A DNA stretch of 64,000 nt from assembly GCA_037189845.1 (NCBI GenBank), contig JBBCIS010000002.1:177578-241577 (forward strand). The letters run 5' to 3'. The DNA is from JAMLHH01 sp037189845 (GTDB lineage Bacteria > Bacteroidota > Bacteroidia > Chitinophagales > JADIYW01). The position numbers were made by a program, and so were the translations under genes. The notes beneath the pieces were generated by a model, which saw only the letters and a program-made list of their open reading frames with translations, had not been told where the DNA came from and did no database searches. Below, in pieces: positions 51,702-61,303 of the stretch; position 1 is the first letter of the stretch, and the number at the start of each line of letters is the position of its first letter.

Positions 51702-52298
51702 ATGAAAGACTGTAAATTCAGAAATTACCTCACTTCAAACATCGATATTGATATCCATCAGCTCGAACAATGTCTCTCATATCAGGAAGTCAAAACTTTC
51801 AAAAAAGGAGCTCATCTTCTTCAGGAAGGTGATATCTGTAAGTATGCATATTTTGTAGAAAAAGGTCTTTTGAGGACTTATTATATTGACGACAAAGGAA
51901 AAGAACATCTGCTGCAGTTTGCACCTGAAGGCTGGTTCATCACCGATCACGACAGCATGTACTATCAAAAACCTTCTGCATATTATATCCAGGCATTGGA
52001 AGACAGTACAGTACATCAGCTCAGCAATAGCTTTTTTGAGCATCTTGCCTCACAAAACCAGGATTTCAGCCAGTTCAACACACGACTATTGCACAATCAT
52101 ATCAGTCACTTGCAAAGGCGCATCATTCAGCTGATTTCCGCCACAGCAGAAGACAGATACCTTTCATTTACCCAAATGTACCCGGATATTTTACTGAGAG
52201 TACCTCAAACGATGGTCGCATCGTATTTAGGTATTACTCCTGAGAGTCTGAGCAGAATCCGGAAAGATCTTGCCTTAAGGAACTTTTATAAAAAGTAA
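51702..52298 (+). CDS. Crp/Fnr-family regulator
   Basis: 198 residues. A cyclic nucleotide-binding-like beta barrel (GAHLLQEGDICKYAYFVEKG) is followed by a C-terminal HTH including PQTMVASYLGITPESLSRIR. No Fnr-type N-terminal cysteines are seen. It is divergent from the ferredoxin gene, which it may control. Confidence 0.88.
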   Translation: MKDCKFRNYLTSNIDIDIHQLEQCLSYQEVKTFKKGAHLLQEGDICKYAYFVEKGLLRTYYIDDKGKEHLLQFAPEGWFITDHDSMYYQKPSAYYIQALEDSTVHQLSNSFFEHLASQNQDFSQFNTRLLHNHISHLQRRIIQLISATAEDRYLSFTQMYPDILLRVPQTMVASYLGITPESLSRIRKDLALRNFYKK

Positions 52299-52413
52299 AA
52301 TCAATCATTGCAGAAGACCGATTTTAAAGACTGACATCTATCATGTAAGTTATTATGGCGTAACCACAAAAACTATACAATTCATCAAGTTTTTATGCAT
52401 ATAACCATAAAAA

Positions 52414-54855
52414 CTATTTCAGATCCACGATTGTCACTCCGTCACCTCCGAATTCAGGAGATTCAAATTCATAAAAAATCACTGAGGAATGACGTTTCAG
52501 ATTGTAATGAACCACCTGGCGTACCGCACCAGTGCCCCGGCCATGAATGATACGCACCCGGTGGTGACCGTACATGACCGCTTTATCCAGGTAACTTTCC
52601 AGCTCAGCAAGTGCTTCATCTTTCATTTTTCCTCTCAGATCCAGATTCGTATCAAATTCTGCTTTTTCTGACATTTTTTGAGCAGTATTGAGAATCGCCT
52701 TCGGAACAGCCTTCTTTTTATAACTGGCTGGCAGCAACCTATCCAGCTGTACTAAAGAGGTCAAAGCTCCAAAAGATACGACTGCTTTATTTTTTCTGAT
52801 TTCTTTTACTTCTCCGACTTCTGCTCCATCCTGAAGCCTCACCAGGCTGCCTACATCAATCTTACTTTCCCTGATATCCACAACTTCTTCTTCCGCAGAA
52901 GTGATAACAGGCTCTTTTTCAAATTCCTCTCTCTTCTGATCTATGAACCTGCGTGTCTGAATGAATTTTTCTTTATCCTGCTTATCTTCTTTCCATTCAC
53001 GCATGAGCTTTTCAAGCTCTCTGTTCGAGGTATTGAATTCATCCAAAGCTTTGGCTTTGAAATCTTTCAGAAGATTTTTCTTTTCCTTCTCCAGATCCTG
53101 TTTCAGTTGCTCATAAGTCTTTTGGAGTGCTTCTACCTGCTTTTCCCGTTGTTGCAAAGCTTTGCGAATTCCTTTGACATATTGCTTTTCGTGCTGAATC
53201 TCGGTAAGAGACATTTCCATCTCTTTACTCTGCTCTCCTATTTTATCTTTTGCAGTTTTGATGATAGCAGGATTCAAGCCACTTTTAGTTGCAATTTCAA
53301 ATGTAAATGAGCTTCCGGGACTACCCATATTCAATTGATATAAAGGCTCTAAATGTTGCTGATCAAAGCTCATTGCGCCATTTTGCACGCCTTCTGTTCT
53401 TGCTCCCCAGGCTTTCAGATTAGCATAGTGAGTGGTTACCACTGCGTACACCTCTCTTTTGAGTAATGCATCCATTACCGACTCCGCCATAGCACCACCC
53501 AAAGTCGGATCTGTTCCATGTCCCAACTCATCCAATAATACCAGGGTTCTGCCATTGGATTTCTCAGTGAAATATTTCATGTTTCTCAGGTGCGAGCTAT
53601 AGGTACTCAGGTCATTTTCTACAGACTGAGCATCACCTATATCTACAAACAATTGTTCAAAAACAGGCAATTTGCTGCCCTCATGTGCCGGAATCAGCAT
53701 ACCAAACTGAAACATCAGTTGTATCAATCCTGCAGATTTCAGCACAACAGATTTACCGCCGGCATTGGGGCCGGAAATCAATAATATTCGTTCCTGTGGT
53801 TCTAAGATCAGGTTATTTTCTACAACCTTTCTTTTTTGCTTCTTATAGTTCAGGTATAATAAAGGATGTCTGAAATGAAACAGCTGATATTGCCCGTCAT
53901 TGCTGATTTGCGGAGCTACGGCATTTAACTCTGTTGCAAGGTATGCCTTTGCCCTTGTAGCATCGTACAGCGATAAAATTTCCAGATATTTTTTGAAATG
54001 TTTCAAATAAGGACGTACATATTCCGTCAGCTGGCGGAGAATTTTTTCAATTTCTCTTTTTTCATCTCTTCGGAGAGATGCCAGCTCATTATTGAGCAGA
54101 ACCGTTTCCTGTGGTTCGATAAAAGCAATGGTTCCGTTGGCTGAATCGTCGTGGTAGATACCCGGGATACTTCTTTTGAATTCGGCACGAACAGCCAGCA
54201 CCTTGCGGCCATTTCTGACTCCTTCATCCTGATCTGCGAGATACCCAAGTGTACGGTATTTCCTGACTACTTTCCCAAATGCAGATAATTGTTCCCGTTC
54301 TGTCTCCAGAATATTTCTCCGGATCTGTCCCAATTCAGGAGAGGCTGACTCTTTGACAATTTCCTGTTCTTTATCTATAACTCTGTCTATTTCTTTCATC
54401 AGAGCTTTATCCCAGTAAACTTCTTTAATGACAGATTCCAATGCCGGGTAATCTCCTTCTCTTTTCTTTTGTGCAAAAAAGTAAAGGATATCATGAAAAG
54501 TGCCTAAAAATCTGGCCACTTTAACAAACTCATATTCTGCCAATGCAGCTCCTGCGATAGCTATTTTTCCCAGAAAAGGTAATGTATCATATCCGTTTTC
54601 AGGAAAATGAGGATCTGTTTCTATGATTTGTTTGAATTCCCCCACCTGCCGGATGGCCAGCTCCAGCCATTCTTTGTCAGTAGAAAAGGATTGTTGCTGA
54701 ATCCATTCCACTCCTAATGTCCCCCGACATAATTGCTCTAGCTTCTCCACTATCACCGGAAAGTCCAGTTTCCTGATAACCTCTTCCGGATAAGTATTCA
54801 ATATTGACTCGTTTTTCATCCTTTTTATCTGACGCTGCAAAATTACGTCATTCAA
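52414..54855 (-). CDS. mutS2: MutS2 family protein with Smr domain
   Basis: 813 residues (or 801 from MKNESILNTYPEEVIRKLDF at 54819). It has the MutS ATPase with Walker A ISGPNAGGKSVVLKS, Walker B LVLLDELGHGTDPTLGGAM, a long coiled coil, a KOW-like segment and a C-terminal Smr nuclease domain (LDLRGKMKDEALAELE; RIIHGRGTGAVRQ). MutS2 acts in suppression of recombination and, in Bacillus, in ribosome rescue. Complete. Confidence 0.93.
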   Translation of the reverse strand: MNDVILQRQIKRMKNESILNTYPEEVIRKLDFPVIVEKLEQLCRGTLGVEWIQQQSFSTDKEWLELAIRQVGEFKQIIETDPHFPENGYDTLPFLGKIAIAGAALAEYEFVKVARFLGTFHDILYFFAQKKREGDYPALESVIKEVYWDKALMKEIDRVIDKEQEIVKESASPELGQIRRNILETEREQLSAFGKVVRKYRTLGYLADQDEGVRNGRKVLAVRAEFKRSIPGIYHDDSANGTIAFIEPQETVLLNNELASLRRDEKREIEKILRQLTEYVRPYLKHFKKYLEILSLYDATRAKAYLATELNAVAPQISNDGQYQLFHFRHPLLYLNYKKQKRKVVENNLILEPQERILLISGPNAGGKSVVLKSAGLIQLMFQFGMLIPAHEGSKLPVFEQLFVDIGDAQSVENDLSTYSSHLRNMKYFTEKSNGRTLVLLDELGHGTDPTLGGAMAESVMDALLKREVYAVVTTHYANLKAWGARTEGVQNGAMSFDQQHLEPLYQLNMGSPGSSFTFEIATKSGLNPAIIKTAKDKIGEQSKEMEMSLTEIQHEKQYVKGIRKALQQREKQVEALQKTYEQLKQDLEKEKKNLLKDFKAKALDEFNTSNRELEKLMREWKEDKQDKEKFIQTRRFIDQKREEFEKEPVITSAEEEVVDIRESKIDVGSLVRLQDGAEVGEVKEIRKNKAVVSFGALTSLVQLDRLLPASYKKKAVPKAILNTAQKMSEKAEFDTNLDLRGKMKDEALAELESYLDKAVMYGHHRVRIIHGRGTGAVRQVVHYNLKRHSSVIFYEFESPEFGGDGVTIVDLK

Positions 54856-55062
54856 AAGACTATTTTATGATACCAGTGATAAGTATCTGATAATACCTGT
54901 GTGTTCCCGAGGGTGTCCGGTAATAACCATTAGGCTTACTTCTGTTATAATTTTTGTCATACGCTGAAATAATTGACAAAAAATTCAACAAAAATCACAT
55001 ATAATTAGGAATCCTAACTATATTTACACCAGCAATATCGCTAAACACTAAAAATAATTATT

Positions 55063-55296
55063 ATGTCAAAATCAATTTTTTACCATGCAGGATGTCCGGT
55101 ATGTGTCAGCGCAGAGCAAGACATCGTCGCTCTTATCGGAAATGAGAATGTCGAAATTGTTCATCTGGGAGAGGACAAAAACAGAATCAGTGAAGCTGAA
55201 AATGCAGGTGTAAAATCTGTACCTGCACTTATCACACCCAACGGAAATGTTCTGCATATTAACTTCGGAGCATCTTTAAGTGATGTTAAAGGTTAA
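55063..55296 (+). CDS. Thioredoxin-fold (glutaredoxin-like) protein
   Basis: 77 residues. It starts MSKSIFYHAGCPVCVSAEQD, with CPVC in the usual redox position, and the cis-Pro loop KSVPALITPNG. It is the first of two genes with a MarR-type regulator 55 bp downstream. A thiol-exchange role is likely. Confidence 0.8.
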   Translation: MSKSIFYHAGCPVCVSAEQDIVALIGNENVEIVHLGEDKNRISEAENAGVKSVPALITPNGNVLHINFGASLSDVKG

Positions 55297-55351
55297 AACT
55301 TTGCCCTGTATTGTTAGGATAACTAACTTTATAGGGCAATAAAATTAAAAC

Positions 55352-55951
55352 ATGTCTTCGTTTAATCTGCAAAATCAGGAAAAAAGTATTGACAGCAAGA
55401 TAGTTGTTGCTTTAGAGCGTATTTCGGAAGCATTCAGGGTATTGCTCTGGAATGAAAGCAAGGACAGCTCTTTAAGCCCTATCCAGATACAGATTCTGAT
55501 TTTTATACTTTTTCATTCCAGGGAAAAATGCAGGGTCAGCTATCTGGCAGAAGAGTTTAATATGACTAAGGCTACTATCAGCGACAGTGTGAAAATTTTG
55601 CTCAAAAAAAATCTTGTCAAAAAGGAAGAAGATATATCTGATACCAGGAGCTACTGCATCCGTCTGACCCAAGAAGGGATAAATACGGCAACTAAAGCGT
55701 CATCCTTTGCACAGGCACTGGAACGCCCCCTCGACAAAATTTCTTCTGAACAAAAGGAAGCGCTATTAAACAGCTTATTAAAAATCATCCGTGAGCTTCA
55801 CCAGTCAGGTATCATCACCATCCAGAGAATGTGTTTTACCTGCGCCAACTATAAATATTACGACCACCAGCATTACTGCACTTTACTGCAATCCGGGCTC
55901 TCTGATAATGAATTGAGAGTCGATTGCCCGGAACATGAAATGGCTCTGTAA
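55352..55951 (+). CDS. MarR-family regulator with C-terminal Cys cluster
   Basis: 199 residues. A winged helix (VSYLAEEFNMTKATISDSVK, about 70-90) is followed by a C-terminal tail with five cysteines (MCFTCANYKYYDHQHYC..., VDCPEHEM) and His residues, which looks like a metal- or redox-sensing site. It lies in an operon with a CPVC thioredoxin-like protein, so thiol or metal sensing is a reasonable inference. Confidence 0.82.
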   Translation: MSSFNLQNQEKSIDSKIVVALERISEAFRVLLWNESKDSSLSPIQIQILIFILFHSREKCRVSYLAEEFNMTKATISDSVKILLKKNLVKKEEDISDTRSYCIRLTQEGINTATKASSFAQALERPLDKISSEQKEALLNSLLKIIRELHQSGIITIQRMCFTCANYKYYDHQHYCTLLQSGLSDNELRVDCPEHEMAL

Positions 55952-56441
55952 ATTCAACAAAAATCAGCTTTGTAATTTGTAACCTTAATTCCGGAAAGCT
56001 CAGGGCATTTTTGCACCGAAATAACGTTAATAAAATCTTCTGACATCAGCTCTTCTCTGAGACATATCGCTTCCTGTAGGCATTCACCCTCAGTTACAAG
56101 CTGAGCTGGCAGGTTATGGCATTACACACCTGGAAAAGCTGGTACCGCAGTAGTGTTCAACTAAGCTCCTCGCTAAGGATACTATTATGTATCAACAAAA
56201 GCAGGACAGAGCACAAATGGTATCACAGCTTAAAATATCCGGTGTCAGGAATTTTATTTGGGATTATTTTTTCAAAGCGGAAATCATCAGCTGGTTGAAT
56301 ACAGGCGATGTTCAGATTTCGGTCCTAAACATTCAAGAAGTCAAATCTATAGCGGATTGATATTCGGGCCGGGCAATTAAAGGGCCATTATTTGCTTGAA
56401 TCGGAAAGGGAACTACTGTTATCATCGTTACAACACAGGAT
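55952..56441. other. 490-bp gap with possible gene remnant
   Basis: Short frames such as ELAGYGITHLEKLVP, then from ATG 56187 MYQQKQDRAQMVSQLKISGV (57 codons to 56360), look partly coding but carry stops between them. This may be a decayed gene. No terminator or RNA is recognised. Confidence 0.3.
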
Positions 56442-58331
56442 CTACGACTGTAGCTCTTCGGCATCATCTTCCACGAGCTGAATAGGTATTTCGATATTGA
56501 GCTCATCATCCCAGATGCTGCTCATAAAATATTCTATTCTGCCCTGTAAAAGATTGACCAGAGCTTTCAAATCCTGAAATTCCTGTGTTTCATTCTGAGA
56601 AACCGGACTTCCTCCTGAATATTTAACCTGAATAGTAGCACTGGATACCGACGGTAAAATCACCATCCGTATATCAGCTTTCTGAGAGTGCCCATGTACC
56701 AGTGACTCAAATAACTGATGCAGCAAACGGTACACGATAGTTTGACTGATTTCATCCAGCCTATTATGTTTCAGATTTGTCTTCAGATTCAAACGGATCG
56801 GGTATGTCTGCTGATATTTTTTGACCATATCAGTAATAGATGCCTCCAGACCGTATCTTTTCAGTGTAGGCGGCATCAGCTCATGCGACATCTCTCGGAC
56901 CTGATGAGTACTTTCATCCAGATTTTCAATAATCCTGTCCAGCATTTCTATCTCATGACTATCGGTTGTCTGAGACTTTAAGCCTGACAGCTTCATCTTG
57001 ACTGCTGAAAGGTGAGCTCCGATCCCGTCATGCAACTCTTCCGCTACTCTTTTACGTTGCTTTTCCTGACCTTCTACAAGGGAATGGCTGTATTTTTTGT
57101 TCAGTGTGCGCAACTCATATTTCATCTGCTGATTTCTTCGGAGTACTATTCTCATCCTCAAAGAAGTAACTGTCAGAAGTATAACACCTATCAGGAATCC
57201 TCCTGTATATAACAAAATATGACCGATCAGCTTACCGGTCCAAAAGCCAAACTCTATAAACGGATTGAATAAATATGCGCTGAACAGGAAATAATACAAT
57301 AAGGAAATCACCAACCCGAACCTGTCTTTCACTTTAGGCAATGCCCAAAATAATAACACGATGACGAGAATATTGGTCAGATTGATATAAACCATCTGTA
57401 CGATCAGCAGTGTATCCTGCAAAATAACATTGAGATAGGTAAATGGGAGGTACAGAATAAGTAAAACACAACCTATCGCAATTGCAATATCGAGTAGAGT
57501 TGTATGCCATCCGCTTTGGATCTTATTTGCCAGAAATTCTTTCAGAAATCTCAGTGTCACTAATAAATACGTGTACAGAATAATATTTCTGATGATAAAG
57601 TCCAGATAGCTCCTTCCGGGCCAGAATACCTCCAGAGGAATCCCGCTTTTCATCACCAGCAACATACCGCCCAATAACAGATACAACCAGAAATAAATAT
57701 TGCTCCTATCCCGGATCAGATAAACAATTAATCCCGTAACGACCACAAAGAACAGCAATACACCATAAAATAATCCCCTGCCCAGCTCTATGCCCTGGCT
57801 GATAAAAAACTTATTGCTTTTGTTCCAGATAATTACCGGTAAATCAAATATAGGTGCATTGGTATGAATCCTGATCAGAAATGAGTATTCCATTCCCGGC
57901 CGGGCTGTAAAAGGGATCACAATATTCCTGTCATAATAACTGCTGGTTTTCAATCCTCCCCGTGTAGCCACTACTCCGCTGTGAATAATTGTATCCTGGT
58001 AAAAAATATAATAGTCTGCCTGGCTCAATCCGAAATTGCCCATTTCTATCAGGATATCAAAGGGTACATCCTGGGGATTATCTACATTGAACAACATCCA
58101 CTTTTGTGACTGCGTGGTAAAAAATAAGTACTTACGGACACGCTCGTACTGGGAATTTTTCATCTGAAAATATCTTTCCTGAGGGCTGCTCACAGTATCG
58201 GTAGAGAGATAGTATTCGATGTATTCCATCCCTTCTCCCACGATAAAACCTTTCTCCAGACGAAAGGTTTCTGCTTTGACAGTAAAAGACAAAGCAAGAA
58301 AAAACGATATAATGAACAACAGCTTTCTCAT
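56442..58331 (-). CDS. 7TM-DISM sensor kinase with intact H-box but degenerate ATPase
   Basis: 629 residues: signal peptide (1-20), periplasmic sensor domain (about 21-180), seven helices (about 185-395), then a HisKA_3 region with H434 in RKRVAEELHDGIGAHLS. The expected C-terminal ATPase lacks the N-box Asn (YRLLHQLFESLVHGHS instead of an ELLNNxxKH form), the DNGxG box (KYSGGSP) and the GxGLxN box. It may thus be phosphorylated but should not bind ATP well. It overlaps the next kinase gene by 4 bp. Confidence 0.85.
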   Translation of the reverse strand: MRKLLFIISFFLALSFTVKAETFRLEKGFIVGEGMEYIEYYLSTDTVSSPQERYFQMKNSQYERVRKYLFFTTQSQKWMLFNVDNPQDVPFDILIEMGNFGLSQADYYIFYQDTIIHSGVVATRGGLKTSSYYDRNIVIPFTARPGMEYSFLIRIHTNAPIFDLPVIIWNKSNKFFISQGIELGRGLFYGVLLFFVVVTGLIVYLIRDRSNIYFWLYLLLGGMLLVMKSGIPLEVFWPGRSYLDFIIRNIILYTYLLVTLRFLKEFLANKIQSGWHTTLLDIAIAIGCVLLILYLPFTYLNVILQDTLLIVQMVYINLTNILVIVLLFWALPKVKDRFGLVISLLYYFLFSAYLFNPFIEFGFWTGKLIGHILLYTGGFLIGVILLTVTSLRMRIVLRRNQQMKYELRTLNKKYSHSLVEGQEKQRKRVAEELHDGIGAHLSAVKMKLSGLKSQTTDSHEIEMLDRIIENLDESTHQVREMSHELMPPTLKRYGLEASITDMVKKYQQTYPIRLNLKTNLKHNRLDEISQTIVYRLLHQLFESLVHGHSQKADIRMVILPSVSSATIQVKYSGGSPVSQNETQEFQDLKALVNLLQGRIEYFMSSIWDDELNIEIPIQLVEDDAEELQS

Positions 58332-60292
58332 ATCAGCTCTTTCATCGGAATTTTAATCGTCAATAAGGTTCCTTTTCCGGGTTCAGATTCTATTGTGAGC
58401 TGACCATTCATACCGGTCACTCTGGATTGTATGTTCAATAATCCTATCCCACCTTTATTTTTCTCCGTATCAAATCCCTTTCCATTGTCCTGTATGCTGA
58501 TCAGCATATCGTTATTATAATGAACTCTTACATTTACTACCGTTGCCTGAGCATGCTTGCTGATATTCCCTGTAACTTCCTGCAGAATACGACAGACATT
58601 GATCTTGCTGAAATCATTGATTTTCGGTGAAGGGACAAAAAGCTGGTATCTTACCTGAATATTTTTGGCTCCCAATACACCAAAAATGCTTTTAATAGAA
58701 TCGTAAAAGCTTTTATTGAAATATTCTGACGGCACGAAGTCCGTTGTGATCTTATTGATTTCCTTGCCAATAGTCCGGACTTCCTCACTCAATGCCAACA
58801 GTCTGGACTTTATCACCGGATTTTCAAACTTCTGAATAGTGAAGCTGATTTGCTGTTCCAGCATTATAATATCCTGGCTGATTCCTTCATTGATTCTTTC
58901 TGTCAGCTTTACCCTTTCTTTCTCCTGTCCTTCGATATATGCATTGATTGTATTACGATTCATCATCATCAGCTTATATTGTCCTGATGAATTGTCTTTG
59001 ATGAATGAATAGAAGCTCACTGCCAGAATTACGGTGACTACAAAAATCTCCAGCAACATCAGCATAATACTGATATGCGGTGTGGATATATGGCTATTGA
59101 AAATATTCCAGTCGTAAATACTGAAATTTTTCAGGAATATCGGAAATGCATTCCCTCTGATAATAATATGTATAATCCAATTGGAAAATTGTACCAATAC
59201 AGCCAATGTAATCCAGATAACTTCTTTTCTTCTTACCTGAACCAGCGTCACCAGACATAGAGTGAGAATCATAATACCATATCCCAGATAGATACCGTTT
59301 ACAATATTATATCCGATCTGAAATGGCAGATTGGAAGTCGGGAAGATCAGAGCAAAAGCGGACAACAGTACAACCGTACCTATTACCATCCACATCATTG
59401 CCAGTAAAAACTGGTTGAAACGAATCAGGTGTAATGAAGTCCGGAAAAATGTCCGGATAAAGGTGATGTGAATTAAAATAGATCCGAATGTGATGATATA
59501 AGGCAAAAATTTCTGTACAAATGCCCATGACGGCCAGATATATTGCAGACCTATCCCTGTATCGCTTAAAAAGTTGAGAATATTCAACAGATTCAGCACC
59601 ATGTACAGAATAAAGAAATTATTGCGGCTGAAAAAATATAAAGAAAGTAGTGTAAGAACAAACAAAAGATGAACCCCGAAATACACTCCCAGAAAGAGGT
59701 TGTCATTATTGGTACGTCTCACAAGGTTATATTCATCGGTCAGGATCAAAGGAAAATTGACAGGTTCCCATTGCTTTTTTATCTGGAAAATATAATCTGT
59801 GTTTTTATCGGGAGGCAGGCTGATTGGGATGAGATAGTTTCTATGAGATTTTATTTTATTACCATACAGAAAATTGTCACCCATTTCAGCAATCTGAAAG
59901 ACAGTATCTTTTCCGTCGATTTTATTTCTTTGGTAAACAATAAAATGATCCAGATTAGGATAAGCTATATTCAGGAAAAATTCTTTTTCTTCCTGTAATT
60001 CATTTCGTATGTGAAACTGAAACCAGTATTGGTGCTGACCATACCCCAGCGTCACTTCATCCTTTTTATTTGCCCTCAGCGTAGCAACAGTGGGTGAAGA
60101 TATCTCCAGAAAATCCTGTAATGTCATCTGATTGGTACTATCGCTCAGATAACGTATATATTTACCGATGCGGACTTCTTTCAGTCCGTCATCTACTATC
60201 AGCGTATCAAAGCTTCCGGAAAAAAGATTGCCTTGATACAGCATACAAATCTGTAACAAGGCAAGACATATTATTTTCAATTTTCCAGACAT
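58328..60292 (-). CDS. 7TM-DISM sensor kinase with intact ATPase but no phosphoacceptor His
   Basis: The likely start is MSGKLKIICLALLQICMLYQ at 60292 (frame open from 60322). Residue numbers here count from 60322. A periplasmic domain and seven helices (about 210-440) precede the dimerisation region EGQEKERVKLTERINEGISQ, where Asn478 replaces the His of ELHDG. The ATPase is intact: QEVTGNISKHA (N586), DNGKG (612-616), GGIGLLNIQSRV and GKGT. It ends ATGA-coupled to the 629-residue kinase. The two probably act as a heterodimer. Confidence 0.85.
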   Translation of the reverse strand: MSGKLKIICLALLQICMLYQGNLFSGSFDTLIVDDGLKEVRIGKYIRYLSDSTNQMTLQDFLEISSPTVATLRANKKDEVTLGYGQHQYWFQFHIRNELQEEKEFFLNIAYPNLDHFIVYQRNKIDGKDTVFQIAEMGDNFLYGNKIKSHRNYLIPISLPPDKNTDYIFQIKKQWEPVNFPLILTDEYNLVRRTNNDNLFLGVYFGVHLLFVLTLLSLYFFSRNNFFILYMVLNLLNILNFLSDTGIGLQYIWPSWAFVQKFLPYIITFGSILIHITFIRTFFRTSLHLIRFNQFLLAMMWMVIGTVVLLSAFALIFPTSNLPFQIGYNIVNGIYLGYGIMILTLCLVTLVQVRRKEVIWITLAVLVQFSNWIIHIIIRGNAFPIFLKNFSIYDWNIFNSHISTPHISIMLMLLEIFVVTVILAVSFYSFIKDNSSGQYKLMMMNRNTINAYIEGQEKERVKLTERINEGISQDIIMLEQQISFTIQKFENPVIKSRLLALSEEVRTIGKEINKITTDFVPSEYFNKSFYDSIKSIFGVLGAKNIQVRYQLFVPSPKINDFSKINVCRILQEVTGNISKHAQATVVNVRVHYNNDMLISIQDNGKGFDTEKNKGGIGLLNIQSRVTGMNGQLTIESEPGKGTLLTIKIPMKELI

Positions 60293-60328
60293 CGGCACTG
60301 CAATATATGAAAGAAGTGCCAAAAGATT

Positions 60329-60865
60329 TTATTCGGCCGGAGTAGCTCCTGTAGCCGGATTAGTAGAACCCTTGCAAAGTTTTTCTATCTCCGCATCAAT
60401 AAAGTAAAGGTTGTTTCCTTCCTCTCCTACCAGCTTGAATTTATCTAAAATTCCTCTGTACAGATTCTCTTCCTCTAACTGCTCGTTGATATACCACTGT
60501 ATGAAATTATAAGTAGTAAAATCTGCTTCCTGCAAGCACAATGACGCAATCTGATTGATCGCTTCAGTCACTTCCAGCTCACTTTTATATGCATGAACGA
60601 AAACATCTTTCAAGGATTTGAATTCATGCGGAGGCTGTGACATGCTCGGCACAACGGATTTACCGCCTTTATCATTGATATATCTGAACAGCTTCATCAT
60701 ATGCATTCTCTCCTCATCGGAATGCTCATACAAAAATTTTGCAGCACCGGAATATCCTTCTACATCGCACCAGGATGCAAAAGCCAGATATTTGTAAGAT
60801 GCGGCTGATTCCATTGCTATTTGCTTGTTCAAAATAGCTTCTATACCAGGTTTTAACATGCTCAT
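60329..60865 (-). CDS. Ferritin
   Basis: The start is taken at 60865 (MSMLKPGIEAILNKQIAMES) rather than 60907, giving 178 residues. Ferroxidase residues are visible in QIAMESAASYKYLAFASWCD, HSDEERMHMMKLF and FIQWYINEQLEEENL. It forms a 24-mer iron store in the cytosol. The length is normal for bacterial ferritins. Confidence 0.92.
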   Translation of the reverse strand: MSMLKPGIEAILNKQIAMESAASYKYLAFASWCDVEGYSGAAKFLYEHSDEERMHMMKLFRYINDKGGKSVVPSMSQPPHEFKSLKDVFVHAYKSELEVTEAINQIASLCLQEADFTTYNFIQWYINEQLEEENLYRGILDKFKLVGEEGNNLYFIDAEIEKLCKGSTNPATGATPAE

Positions 60866-61100
60866 CGTTTCTATTCTACTGCAAAAATAGATTTTTAGTT
60901 TCTCCATGAGTATTAAAAGTCCTTAAAATCAGATATTTAGAAAAAGACCAAATAAATAAATTATAAAAAATTGATACTTAAAAATCTATAATAATAACAT
61001 TTACAGTGACATAGGTCACAAAAAATAAAATATCTCCGATACATTCCAACAATACACAAATTGTACTTACCCAGATACTCTATTACGTACTTGTTTAAAA

Positions 61101-61137
61101 TTTACTTTTTTGAAATGCTCAAGCAATATTCTATGCT
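61101..61137. repeat. Direct repeat copy 1 upstream of lipoprotein gene
   Basis: The 37 bases starting TTTACTTTTTTGAAAT and ending TATGCT match 61227-61263 at 32 positions. The two copies lie 126 bp apart in the 396-bp gap 60908-61303, which has no gene. Confidence 0.6.
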
Positions 61138-61226
61138 AAATGTTTATACATCTACACAAGCAAAAACCGTAACAATATTGTTTAAGATCCAATTCAATAG
61201 CATACAGTTACCGGGATTTTTATTTA

Positions 61227-61263
61227 TTTACTTTTTTGAAATATTCAGGTAATATTCTCTGCT
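61227..61263. repeat. Direct repeat copy 2 upstream of lipoprotein gene
   Basis: Second copy of the 61101 repeat, ending 40 bp before the lipoprotein start. It may be a duplicated promoter or regulatory segment. Confidence 0.6.
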
Positions 61264-61303
61264 GCAGATTTTTATCTTTACAGCAAACAAATAAATTGTT
61301 GAA

